From NCBI GenBank assembly GCA_945957075.1, contig CAMFJP010000041.1, forward strand, positions 1 to 9,756: a stretch of 9,756 nt of DNA, in the 5' to 3' direction. The notes below the pieces were generated by a model that saw nothing but the letters and a program-made list of their open reading frames with translations, was not told the origin of the DNA and ran no database searches. Below are positions 1-7,294 of this stretch, one piece after another (position 1 is the stretch's first letter; each line of letters opens with the position of its first letter). Position numbers and translations under genes: made by a program. The DNA is from an uncultured Chlamydiae bacterium (lineage in GTDB: Bacteria > Chlamydiota > Chlamydiia > Chlamydiales > Rhabdochlamydiaceae).

Positions 1-214
1 GTTACAAGCATTACCAGAACAAATTGGCGCATTAACACAGCTTAAAATCCTTGATCTCTCTCGTAATCAGTTGTTACAAGCATTACCAGAACAAATTGGC
101 GCATTAACACAACTTAAAATCCTTGATCTCTCTGGTAATCAGTTACAAGCATTACCAGAACAAATTGGCGCATTAACACAGCTTAAAATCCTTGATTTCC
201 CTCATAATTATTAG
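1..214 (+). CDS. Leucine-rich-repeat protein, 3' end only
   Basis: Reading from base 2, the frame encodes three consecutive 23-residue leucine-rich repeats (LQALPEQIGAL followed by TQLKILDLSxNQ) and stops at TAG 212-214. The start lies outside the window. One extra Leu codon (71-73) sits between repeats 1 and 2. The last repeat diverges at its end (LDFPHNY instead of LDLSGNQ) and there is no C-terminal capping domain, so the protein ends abruptly in mid-array. LRR proteins bind other proteins; in amoeba-associated chlamydiae such arrays are often suspected to be host-interaction proteins, but nothing here shows secretion. LRR-like sequence resumes after the intron fragment (565 onward), so this is probably the surviving part of a longer, broken gene. 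The LRR call is firm. Whether the gene still works is unknown. Confidence 0.8.
   Translation, partial: LQALPEQIGALTQLKILDLSRNQLLQALPEQIGALTQLKILDLSGNQLQALPEQIGALTQLKILDFPHNY
2..211 (+). repeat. Three tandem 69-nt LRR-coding units
   Basis: Units lie at 2-70, 74-142 and 143-211. Units 1 and 2 differ at only about two bases (cag/caa and cgt/ggt codons); unit 3 matches them until its last ~16 bases. Near-identity at DNA level, not just protein level, points to recent duplication or gene conversion within the array. Confidence 0.9.
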
Positions 215-229
215 CTACATAAGAGATAA

Positions 230-555
230 ATGCGGGCCCTTCGGAGCCGGTTTACAGGAACTGGCTTCAAACCACTCAAAGCTACTGTAGCCAAAAGCTA
301 TGGTAGTGGGCGTTTGAGTAAAAGTGTTGAGAACTAATCTTAGGCAGCTAGGAAACAGAAAGGCGAACAAACTTGAACCACTCTTGACGGCGTCGATAGC
401 CAGATACAGATGTCAAAAGTAGGGCTGTATATTTGTTCTACGATAAATCTAAGGGAAACCCGATTACTGCGTAGATGACATCCGGCGTATAAGTGGCGTG
501 ATTCTGTTTCGGACTCTCGTTTGGAAGTGAGGGAACTAGTTTCTCGATGCTAAGG
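230..555 (+). mobile_element. Group II intron 5' fragment (domain I), no RT
   Basis: No ORF fits this stretch, but it is dense in strong stems. AGCCGGTT (245-252) pairs with AACTGGCT (259-266). CTCAAA (275-280) pairs with TTTGAG (313-318) and encloses CTAC/GTAG (282-285, 303-306) and TAGC/GCTA (288-291, 297-300). The beginning (ATGCGGGCCC, near the usual GUGCG intron start) and phrases such as GTGTTGAGAACTAATC, AAAGGCGAAC and CATCCGGCGTATAAGTGGCG resemble, from memory, bacterial group II intron domain I. No reverse transcriptase/maturase ORF and no recognisable domain V (GAGC...GUUC hairpin) follow, so the element is truncated and presumably cannot splice alone. The ends are approximate. The call rests on remembered similarity plus structure; a different structured RNA remains possible. 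Confidence 0.6.
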
Positions 556-564
556 GAAAATCAC

Positions 565-735
565 AAAAACCTTGACCCCTCTTCCAATCAATTACAAGCA
601 TTGCCACAACGAATTAGTGACTTATGTTATGCGGCAGAACCTGCGGCTGCGTACATGAGTTAGTGACTTAAGAAGTCTTTGATACATTAACCTATCTTAT
701 AATCAGTTACTAGTATTTAACAGGGTTCCAACAAT
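565..735 (+). pseudogene. Degenerate LRR gene remnants
   Basis: From 565 the frame reads KNLDPSSNQLQALPQRISDL, clearly an LRR unit related to the array at 2-211. It then runs into the unrelated hairpin insert and stops at TAG 661-663. In another frame, 662-730 resembles a second unit (DLRSL, a stop, then INLSYNQLLVFN) with an internal TGA. Frame changes and stops show it is not translated as a whole. It is probably the other side of the LRR gene that the intron fragment interrupts, or a second decayed copy. Confidence 0.65.
614..670 (+). repeat. 11-bp direct repeat flanking a 35-nt hairpin
   Basis: TTAGTGACTTA occurs at 614-624 and again at 660-670. The 35 nt between them fold imperfectly: GCGGCAG (631-637) faces CTGCGGC (641-647) with one mismatch and a 3-nt loop, and CTTATGT (621-627) faces ACATGAG (653-659). 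The insert breaks an LRR unit that reads through the repeat (ISDL before it, SDL after it). This is the form of a small insertion with a target duplication, but a local copying error would look the same. Confidence 0.5.
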
Positions 736-802
736 ATACTATCACCCTTGATTGCATAATCCTCTTGAAGACAAAAGTTTAGATTAGATATTCTCATCGT
801 CT

Positions 803-1564
803 ATGGCACGCGATGACATTATTGCATTTCTTAAAAAGCTACGAGAAGAGATTATAGCTGGCTTTGAACGGCTAGAAAATGGCTTTTCTTTTGAACGGAG
901 GCCCTGGGAGCACAAAACAGGTGGCGGTGGGGAAATTGCTGTTTTACGCGGCTCTGTTTTTGAAAAGGCGGCTGTCAACTGGTCTGGGGTTTCAGGCCTC
1001 GACTTTCCTATGAAAGATGGCTCTGGGCCCTTTTTTGCAACTGGAGTCAGTCTAATCACCCATATGGCAAATCCTCATGCTCCAACTGTCCACTTTAATA
1101 TTCGCTACATTGAAACAGAAAAAAGAACATGGCTAGCTGGAGGCTATGACCTCACGCCTATGGGGATTGTTTACGAAGAAGATACTGCACATTTTCATAA
1201 TGTTGCTAAAATCGCGTGCCAAGAGCACTATCCTACATTTACACAAAATGCAAAAGACTACTTTTATATCCCGCATAGAAACAAAGAGCGAGGTGTTGGG
1301 GGCATTTTTTTCGACCACTGTGACATGTCCTACCTTCCTTTATGGCAAACTGTGGGGACAAGTTTTCTCTCTGCCGTGATCCCAATCTATGAAAAGCGCA
1401 TTCAGAGTTCCTTTACGGAAAAAGAAAGAGCTCTTCAGCTAAAACTGCGTGCACACTATGCAGAATTTAATCTTCTTTATGACCGAGGAACGAAATTTGG
1501 CTTTTTGTCTGGAGGCAATCCTGATGCTATTTTATGCTCTATGCCTCCACTTGCCTCTTGGTGA
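803..1564 (+). CDS. hemF: Oxygen-dependent coproporphyrinogen III oxidase, C-terminally truncated
   Basis: Converts coproporphyrinogen III to protoporphyrinogen IX by two O2-dependent oxidative decarboxylations; a soluble heme-pathway enzyme, normally a homodimer. Family signatures in order: GGGG (40-43), HFNIRY with Arg101, GGYDLTP with Asp116, HRNKERGVGGIFF (158-170), YDRGTKFG with Asp227/Arg228, then MPPLASW at the end. Arg101 and Asp116 match human CPOX Arg262 and Asp282. The N-terminus lines up with E. coli HemF, and an in-frame stop (785-787) leaves ATG 803 as the only start, although no clear Shine-Dalgarno precedes it. Oddities: the protein is 253 residues against about 300, lacking the C-terminal ~30 residues after the conserved PPLxxW, and the usual FFDD reads FFDH (His172). 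The last 88 nt overlap hemE on the other strand. Identification is certain; activity is uncertain. Confidence 0.9.
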   Translation: MARDDIIAFLKKLREEIIAGFERLENGFSFERRPWEHKTGGGGEIAVLRGSVFEKAAVNWSGVSGLDFPMKDGSGPFFATGVSLITHMANPHAPTVHFNIRYIETEKRTWLAGGYDLTPMGIVYEEDTAHFHNVAKIACQEHYPTFTQNAKDYFYIPHRNKERGVGGIFFDHCDMSYLPLWQTVGTSFLSAVIPIYEKRIQSSFTEKERALQLKLRAHYAEFNLLYDRGTKFGFLSGGNPDAILCSMPPLASW

Positions 1565-2535
1565 ATCGTATCTATAAAGCAGCGTACATGATCCACTGGT
1601 GTTGTCGGTAAAACGCCGTGGCCTAGATTAGCTATAAACCCTGGCCTTGGATGCATAATACGCACAAGCTCTTTTGTTTTCTGAACAATAAGAGACGAGG
1701 GTCCTGTGGTCAGAAGCTGAGGAGAAAGATTGCCTTGAAGGGCTACATTATGAGGCAGGGTTTTTACAAGCTCTTCTAAGTTTGCATTCTCATCAAGACT
1801 AATCACTTGGCATCCAAGTGCTGCTAGCCTCTGGGCATATAGACCAGAGTCCCTGCAAAAAAGGATAACGGGAACTGGAAGGGCCTGTATGATCTTTTCT
1901 AAGTAGGCAAATGCAAATTCATGAATGAGAGACTCCGGGAGAAGATTAGCCCAAGAATCAAAAATCTGGACGACTTGCGCTCCTGCTTTGATCTGTAAAA
2001 GCAGATGCCTTTCACACGCCTTTTGAAGAAGGGAAAGAAGATGGTGCACAGCCTGTGGAGACTTGTCTATCCAAGAGAGAATTTCCCCTTGTGGAAACAT
2101 GTAACTTGCTATGGTAAAAGGGCCTCCACAAAAGCCTATCAGAGGTATCTTTAATTGACGACAAAGCATCTCAACGGCTGTATATGTATAGGCAAGTGTA
2201 TCCTCCAATGGACGCATAGAGAGGGCGTAAATATCGTCCTCTTTTTGCAACTTGGGCTCTACTTGAGGCCCCCCTTTTTCAGGGTAGCGCACTTGCAATC
2301 CTAGAGCCTCTACAATAAGCAAAATATCAGAAAAGACAATCGCGGCATCCACCCCAAGAAGGTCGATTGGGAGCATGGTAATTTCACATGCAAGCTCTGG
2401 ATTTCGAAACATCTCCTCTAATGTATAGCGTGTACGCAGCGCTCTATACTCTGGCAAATAGCGCCCTGCTTGACGCATAAGCCACACAGGGGGCCTTAAT
2501 GTTGGCTTAAGTTGTACAGCATCTAAAAAAAGCAT
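1477..2535 (-). CDS. hemE: Uroporphyrinogen decarboxylase
   Basis: Removes the four acetate carboxyls of uroporphyrinogen III to give coproporphyrinogen III, the substrate of HemF; cytosolic and cofactor-free. Signatures: RPPVWLMRQAGRYLPEYR near the N-terminus, FSDILLIVEALG (the conserved active-site Asp), GGPFTIASYM, VQIFDSWA, and NLGHGVLPTTPVDHV near the end. ATG 2535 is chosen because AAGAGG (2540-2545) lies 4 nt upstream and the resulting start MLFLDAVQLKP resembles chlamydial HemE. A TTG at 2580 would add 15 residues and overlap tkt by 8 nt. From ATG the protein has 352 residues. The last ~26 (after TIHQ) are antisense to hemF and do not look like HemE, suggesting that the original stop was lost. 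It follows tkt by 37 nt and is probably cotranscribed with it. Confidence 0.92.
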   Translation of the reverse strand: MLFLDAVQLKPTLRPPVWLMRQAGRYLPEYRALRTRYTLEEMFRNPELACEITMLPIDLLGVDAAIVFSDILLIVEALGLQVRYPEKGGPQVEPKLQKEDDIYALSMRPLEDTLAYTYTAVEMLCRQLKIPLIGFCGGPFTIASYMFPQGEILSWIDKSPQAVHHLLSLLQKACERHLLLQIKAGAQVVQIFDSWANLLPESLIHEFAFAYLEKIIQALPVPVILFCRDSGLYAQRLAALGCQVISLDENANLEELVKTLPHNVALQGNLSPQLLTTGPSSLIVQKTKELVRIMHPRPGFIANLGHGVLPTTPVDHVRCFIDTIHQEASGGIEHKIASGLPPDKKPNFVPRS

Positions 2536-2572
2536 TAGACCTCTTTCGAAATTCCATTTTTTGAAAAGGGTC

Positions 2573-4561
2573 TTAGACAAGCAACTGATTTAAAATGGCA
2601 TCGACTGTAAATCCAAATTCTTGCGCAAGAGCCGCCGCCGGCGCTGAGTGACCAAAGCCATCCACAGAAATAGAAATGCCGGAAAGGCCAATCCACTTGT
2701 GCCAGCCAAAGCTTGTTGCTGCCTCAATGCTCACACGGATGCCAAGATCCCCCCCTACAACACTATCTTTATAACTTGCGCTCTGTTCTTCAAAAAGCTC
2801 CCAGCAAGGCATGGAAACTACGCGTACAGATTTTCCTCTTTTTTCCAAAGCCGCTGCAACATCTAAAGCCAGGCTCAATTCCGATCCGGTAGCAAATAGA
2901 GAAAAATCGGGTTTAGTCTTTTCTTTTTTCACAATATAGGCGCCCCTGCCAAGTCCTTCGTGATAGGAAACGGCTGTTTCTTCAAGAGCTGGAAGATTTT
3001 GTCTAGAAAGGATAAGAGCGGTTGGGCCTAAATGGCGTAAAGCTGCAATCCAAGCCATTTTTGTCTCTTGTCCGTCTGCTGGTCTAATCACATAAAGACC
3101 TGGCATAGCACGCAACGCTGCTAGGTGTTCTACAGGTTGATGCGTTGGTCCATCTTCCCCTAAAAAGATGGAATCATGTGTAAACTGATAAATAACCTGT
3201 ACATGAGAAAGGGCGGCTAGGCGAATCGCATTGCGCATATAATCTGAAAAGGTCAAAAAGGTGCCAACAAAAGGCGTGATCATTGAAGTCTCTGCAAGAC
3301 CTGTTGCGATTGCTGCCATGGCAAATTCTCGGATGCCATATTTGATATTACGACCTTGGAATTGCCCTGGACGAATCAAAGGATATTTGCTCATCATTGT
3401 TAAATCAGAACAAGAAAGATCTGCAGAGCCACCATATAACTGGGGCGCTAAATCAGCCAAAAGATTAAGAATCACCTGTGAAGCGCTTCTCCCTGCAATA
3501 GATGAGGGCATCTCTAACGCTGAAAGGCGTGCTTCGAGGTCATTTGGCAACTGTTTATCGACCATTTGCATAAATACTTGATGTAGATCGGGGTAAGCAG
3601 TCGACCATTTTACAAACATTTCTTTCCAATTTTTTTCGAGCAAGGCGTCTTGGACTTTTTTTTGCTCAAAAAAGTCATAGACAGACTGTGGAACATAAAA
3701 CGGCTCCTCTGGAAGTCCCAAAGCAGCTTTTGTAGCTGCTACCTCATCAGCTCCAAGAGGCGATCCATGTACCTTATGGGTTCCGGCTTTATGTGGAGAC
3801 CCCTTCCCTATTACTGTACGTAAAATGATCAATAAGGGCTTTTCCTGGGTCTTTACTTTAGTTGCAAATAGCGTTTCCATGGCATCAAAATCATAGCCAT
3901 CAAGCTCTTCTACATCCCACCCATAGGCTTTATAGCGCATGTGCACATCTTCAGAGGCAGAATCCGCATAAGGACCATCTAAGGTGATTTGATTGTAATC
4001 ATAGACAAGCACAAGGTTATTTAAACGCACGTGTCCAGCAAACGCCGATGCTTCTGCAGAAATACCTTCCATGATATCCCCATCTCCTGCCAAACAGTAG
4101 ACTTTATTATTAAATAAGGGGAACCCTTCACGGTTAAATTTTTCAGTTAAAATTTTCAATCCAAGCGCCTGTCCAACTGCATTGCCAACGCCCTGCCCTA
4201 GAGGGCCTGTTGTAGCCTCCACCCCAGCTGTTATACCGTATTCTGGATGTCCTGGAGTATGGGAATGCAGCTGACGGAATTTTTTAATTTCATCAAGAGA
4301 CAGATCGAAACCGGAAAGATGAAGTAGAGCATAAAGAAACATAGAACCATGCCCTGCCGATAATACAAAGCGGTCTCTTGCAAGCCATTTGGGATTCTGT
4401 GGGTTGTGTTTAAGTATAGTGCCATAAAGGAAAGCACCAAACTCTGCAACGCCCATCGGCAACCCTGGATGACCTGAATTTGCTTTCTGTACTGCATCTA
4501 TTGAAAGTACACGCACTGCATTGGCAATCTTACTTAATTGTTTTTTGAGCTCCGGCTCCAT
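2573..4561 (-). CDS. tkt: Transketolase
   Basis: A thiamine-diphosphate enzyme of the non-oxidative pentose phosphate pathway that moves two-carbon units between sugar phosphates. From ATG 4561 it has 662 residues, normal for the family (~660). Landmarks: NSGHPGLPMG (28-37), SAGHGSM (68-74), the ThDP/Mg motif GDGDIMEG (159-166) ending at Asn190 of YDYNQ, HGSPLG (265-270), the catalytic-glutamate region GIREFAM with Glu412, DYMRNAIRLAALS, and FTHDSIFLGEDGPTHQPVEHL. All three domains are present. A TTG at 4579 would give six more residues, but AAAGGAAAAGGA lies just upstream of ATG 4561, which decides the start. It is divergent from alaS and upstream of hemE. In Chlamydia tktB also neighbours alaS, which supports the lineage call. 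(The chlamydial symbol is often tktB.). Confidence 0.95.
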   Translation of the reverse strand: MEPELKKQLSKIANAVRVLSIDAVQKANSGHPGLPMGVAEFGAFLYGTILKHNPQNPKWLARDRFVLSAGHGSMFLYALLHLSGFDLSLDEIKKFRQLHSHTPGHPEYGITAGVEATTGPLGQGVGNAVGQALGLKILTEKFNREGFPLFNNKVYCLAGDGDIMEGISAEASAFAGHVRLNNLVLVYDYNQITLDGPYADSASEDVHMRYKAYGWDVEELDGYDFDAMETLFATKVKTQEKPLLIILRTVIGKGSPHKAGTHKVHGSPLGADEVAATKAALGLPEEPFYVPQSVYDFFEQKKVQDALLEKNWKEMFVKWSTAYPDLHQVFMQMVDKQLPNDLEARLSALEMPSSIAGRSASQVILNLLADLAPQLYGGSADLSCSDLTMMSKYPLIRPGQFQGRNIKYGIREFAMAAIATGLAETSMITPFVGTFLTFSDYMRNAIRLAALSHVQVIYQFTHDSIFLGEDGPTHQPVEHLAALRAMPGLYVIRPADGQETKMAWIAALRHLGPTALILSRQNLPALEETAVSYHEGLGRGAYIVKKEKTKPDFSLFATGSELSLALDVAAALEKRGKSVRVVSMPCWELFEEQSASYKDSVVGGDLGIRVSIEAATSFGWHKWIGLSGISISVDGFGHSAPAAALAQEFGFTVDAILNQLLV

Positions 4562-4564
4562 AAA

Positions 4565-4576
4565 TCCTTTTCCTTT
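4565..4576 (-). promoter_or_regulatory. Double Shine-Dalgarno of tkt
   Basis: On the minus strand AAAGGAAAAGGA precedes ATG 4561. The distal AAGGA sits 9 nt from the start, the proximal one 3 nt. It selects this ATG over the TTG at 4579, which would place the Shine-Dalgarno inside the coding region. Confidence 0.7.
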
Positions 4577-4596
4577 CAAATCTGGTTAGGAAGTAT

Positions 4597-4625
4597 TTTT
4601 AACATTCAATCGGCAAATAAGGCAA
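4597..4625 (-). promoter_or_regulatory. Possible sigma70-type promoter of tkt-hemE
   Basis: On the minus strand TTGCCT (4620-4625) and TTAAAA (4597-4602) are separated by 17 nt in the tkt/alaS divergent intergenic region. Both hexamers are only partial matches to consensus, so the site is tentative. Confidence 0.3.
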
Positions 4626-4652
4626 GATTTTAAAGGAAAGCATGGCTATAAT
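4624..4652 (+). promoter_or_regulatory. Probable alaS promoter
   Basis: TATAAT at 4647-4652 is a perfect -10 hexamer, 29 nt before the alaS start. The -35 position (AAGATT at 4624-4629 with a 17-nt spacer) is poor, so recognition would rely mostly on the -10. It lies back to back with the possible tkt promoter. Confidence 0.5.
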
Positions 4653-4681
4653 CGCTCTCATCTTATATGTAGGTATATCTT

Positions 4682-7294
4682 ATGCATTCCAAAGAAATAC
4701 GTCGCAGATTTCTCGATTTTTTTGCATCGAAAGGTCATGAAATTGTCCCCTCATCTCCAGTGATTCCTCATGATGACCCCTCTCTTCTTTTCACAAATGC
4801 TGGCATGAATCAATTTAAGGATGTTTTTCTAGGAAAGCACACACGTCCCTATAAACGGGCTACAACAGCACAAAAATGTATTCGCGCTGGGGGCAAACAC
4901 AACGATTTAGATAACGTTGGACACACTTCAAGACATATGACCTTTTTTGAAATGCTCGGCAATTTCTCTTTTGGCGATTATTTTAAAGAAGAGGCTATTG
5001 CCTATGCCTGGGAGTGTGTCAAAGATGTATTGGAATTAGATACTAAATCCATATGGATTTCTGTATTCGAAGAAGACATGGAAGCGCTCGCGATATGGAA
5101 AAAATATGTTCCTGAACACCGCATTGTGCGGATGGGAGAAAAAGATAATTTTTGGTCTATGGGAGAAACAGGACCCTGCGGGCCTTGCTCCGAACTTTAT
5201 TTTGACCGTGGAGAAAAATTTGGCAATGCCACCTCCCCTAAAGATGATAGCGCGGGAGAGCGTTTTTGCGAATTTTGGAACCTGGTCTTTATGCAATATA
5301 ACAAAAATATTGCAGGTGGGCTCTCAACGCTTCCTCAACAATCGATCGACACAGGATCTGGTCTTGAACGGGTATGCTCGATCAAAATGGGTGTAGATAG
5401 CGTATTTGCAACAGACATCTTACGCACCTTAATTTCTGAAATAGAGAAAATTTCTCAAAAAACATACAGAGGCGATCCTGCCTTTCATGTTATTGCAGAT
5501 CACGTGCGCTGCCTTGCTTTTGCCATTAGCGATGGAGCTCAACCTGGCAACGTGGATCGGGGGTATGTTCTCCGTAAAATTTTAAGACGTGCTGTACGCT
5601 ATGGCAAGACCCTTGGATTTACAGATCCCTTTCTCTTTAAGCTCGTGCCGTGTTTGATTGCAGAAATGGGAACAGACTACCCTGAACTACAAACAGCCCA
5701 AAAAAGAATTGAGGAACTGTTACATACAGAAGAAGAAAACTTCCTAAGAACCCTAAAAAGGGGAGGGAATATTCTAAGTAGTATCATAGAAAAGGCTCTA
5801 GAAAATCCTCTTAAAGAAATTCGGGGTGAAGATGCCTTTAAACTAAAAGATACTTATGGCTTTCCCTTAGAAGAAATCATGCTCCTTGCAAAAGATGCGC
5901 ATCTTAGCGTTAATTTAGAAAGCTACGGCCTTCTAGAAGAAGAGGCCAAAGAACGCTCACGAAAAAATAGCGGTTCTGCTGAAAATACGCTTCAAGACAA
6001 TCTCTTTGAAACCTTTATTCAAGAACATGGTCCCTCTACATTTTTAGGATATGATGCGACAGAAGCTGAGGGAACAATCCTTGCTATCGTAACAGAAGGG
6101 GCCTTTGTTAATTCTCTATCTGCTAGTCAAAAGGCTTGGGTTCTTCTGCACCAAACTCCTTTTTATGCAGAAAAAGGGGGGCAAATTGGCGACATAGGCA
6201 CCTTGCTACATAAAGAAGCACTTTTTCATGTAACACACTGTCACTCTCCCCACACAGGGCTAATCATTCATGAGGGTTTTCTTGAAAAGGGATCTTTAAT
6301 TGTAGGCGAACCTGTTCTTGCAACAGTCGATCAAAAACGAAGATTTGCTATCTCAAAAAACCACACAGCAACTCACCTTATTCACTGGGCTCTTGAAAAG
6401 GTCCTTGGAAGCCATATTAAGCAAGCAGGATCTCTTGTTGAACCAGCCCGTCTGCGCTTTGACTTTAACCATCACAAAGCCCCATCGATCCAAGAGTTAC
6501 GTGAAATCGAGTCGCTTGTAAATGCAAAAATTCGCGAAAACAGCCACGTTAGCACCTATGAACTCCCCTTCCAAGAGGCGCAAAAACGCAAAGACATTAA
6601 ACAGTTTTTCGGCGATAAGTATGGCGCCAAGGTCCGTGTTGTAGATATTGGAGATGCCAAAGAGCTCTGTGGGGGCACGCACATCAAAGACATTGGAACA
6701 ATCGGCCTTGTCCGTATCATCAAAGAAACAAGCATTGCAGCTGGTGTGCGTAGAATAGAGGCTGTAACTGGCAAAGAAGCCGAGCAGTTTATGTACACTC
6801 AAGAGGACTACGGACTGCACGCTGCAGGTCTTATCAAATCTCCCCTACCCATGCTATCTGAAAAGATCACAGGACTACTTGCAGAACACAAACACCTACT
6901 TCAAGAATACAAATCCCTTAAACGTATATCCATACGCTCTCTTGCCAAAGAGCTCATAGAAAAAAACACTACCTATCTCGTAGAACGAATCGATGAAGAT
7001 GCAGAGACTTTGCAATTACTTGCAGAAGAAGCCGAGCGTCTATCGCCAACATCTATGGCATTTGTTTTTGGCAGTGCTCACGGTGGCAAAGCGCACATCC
7101 TTGTTAGACTCCATCCCCACTTTGTAGAGCGCGGCGCCAATGCCAAAGAACTCATCCAACAGATCGCCCCTCTAATCAAAGGCGGCGGCGGCGGCAAAGC
7201 GGATAATGCGCAAGCGGGCGGAACCCATCTTCCAGGCCTTAGCGAAGCTCTTCTCTCTGCAACCCACTACCTCACCTCCAAACTGACACAGTGA
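4682..7294 (+). CDS. alaS: Alanyl-tRNA synthetase
   Basis: Charges tRNA-Ala with alanine (class II synthetase) and edits mischarged Ser/Gly-tRNA-Ala. At 870 residues it has the normal bacterial length (~875). Order of domains: catalytic core (RRRFLDFFASKGH at 7-19, FTNAGMNQFKDVFLG at 37-51, the motif 2 region KCIRAGGKHNDLDNVG at 65-80, GETGPCGPCSE around 160-170); tRNA-recognition region to about 460; editing domain with the zinc ligands HTATH (His561, His565) and CGGTH (Cys663, His667); a charged helical linker; and the C-terminal C-Ala/DHHA1 domain with FVFGSAHGGKAHILV and a glycine loop (GGGGGKADNAQAGG, about 833-846). ATG 4682 is preceded by AGGT with an 8-nt spacer. All key residues are intact. 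Its stop overlaps the GTG of the next small gene by 4 nt. Confidence 0.97.
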   Translation: MHSKEIRRRFLDFFASKGHEIVPSSPVIPHDDPSLLFTNAGMNQFKDVFLGKHTRPYKRATTAQKCIRAGGKHNDLDNVGHTSRHMTFFEMLGNFSFGDYFKEEAIAYAWECVKDVLELDTKSIWISVFEEDMEALAIWKKYVPEHRIVRMGEKDNFWSMGETGPCGPCSELYFDRGEKFGNATSPKDDSAGERFCEFWNLVFMQYNKNIAGGLSTLPQQSIDTGSGLERVCSIKMGVDSVFATDILRTLISEIEKISQKTYRGDPAFHVIADHVRCLAFAISDGAQPGNVDRGYVLRKILRRAVRYGKTLGFTDPFLFKLVPCLIAEMGTDYPELQTAQKRIEELLHTEEENFLRTLKRGGNILSSIIEKALENPLKEIRGEDAFKLKDTYGFPLEEIMLLAKDAHLSVNLESYGLLEEEAKERSRKNSGSAENTLQDNLFETFIQEHGPSTFLGYDATEAEGTILAIVTEGAFVNSLSASQKAWVLLHQTPFYAEKGGQIGDIGTLLHKEALFHVTHCHSPHTGLIIHEGFLEKGSLIVGEPVLATVDQKRRFAISKNHTATHLIHWALEKVLGSHIKQAGSLVEPARLRFDFNHHKAPSIQELREIESLVNAKIRENSHVSTYELPFQEAQKRKDIKQFFGDKYGAKVRVVDIGDAKELCGGTHIKDIGTIGLVRIIKETSIAAGVRRIEAVTGKEAEQFMYTQEDYGLHAAGLIKSPLPMLSEKITGLLAEHKHLLQEYKSLKRISIRSLAKELIEKNTTYLVERIDEDAETLQLLAEEAERLSPTSMAFVFGSAHGGKAHILVRLHPHFVERGANAKELIQQIAPLIKGGGGGKADNAQAGGTHLPGLSEALLSATHYLTSKLTQ

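Noticed and set aside
230..555. RNase P RNA, tmRNA or rRNA fragment
   Set aside because: It lacks the RNase P GAGGAAAGTCCGG core, any tmRNA tRNA-like ends or tag frame, and any rRNA signature I know. The group II domain I resemblance is better.
625..659. Group II intron domain V/VI remnant
   Set aside because: The hairpin lacks the domain V pattern (GAGC...AAAG...GUUC) and its flanking direct repeat points to an insertion instead.
784..1059. 91-residue ORF on the minus strand within hemF
   Set aside because: A shadow of the clearly recognised hemF reading frame.
2536..2580. TTG 2580 as the hemE start
   Set aside because: ATG 2535 has an AAGAGG just upstream and gives an N-terminus like chlamydial HemE; the TTG form would overlap tkt and add an unconserved extension.
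7181..7197. GGC trinucleotide repeat as a phase-variable tract
   Set aside because: It encodes the normal glycine loop of the AlaS C-terminal domain, and unit changes would not shift the frame.
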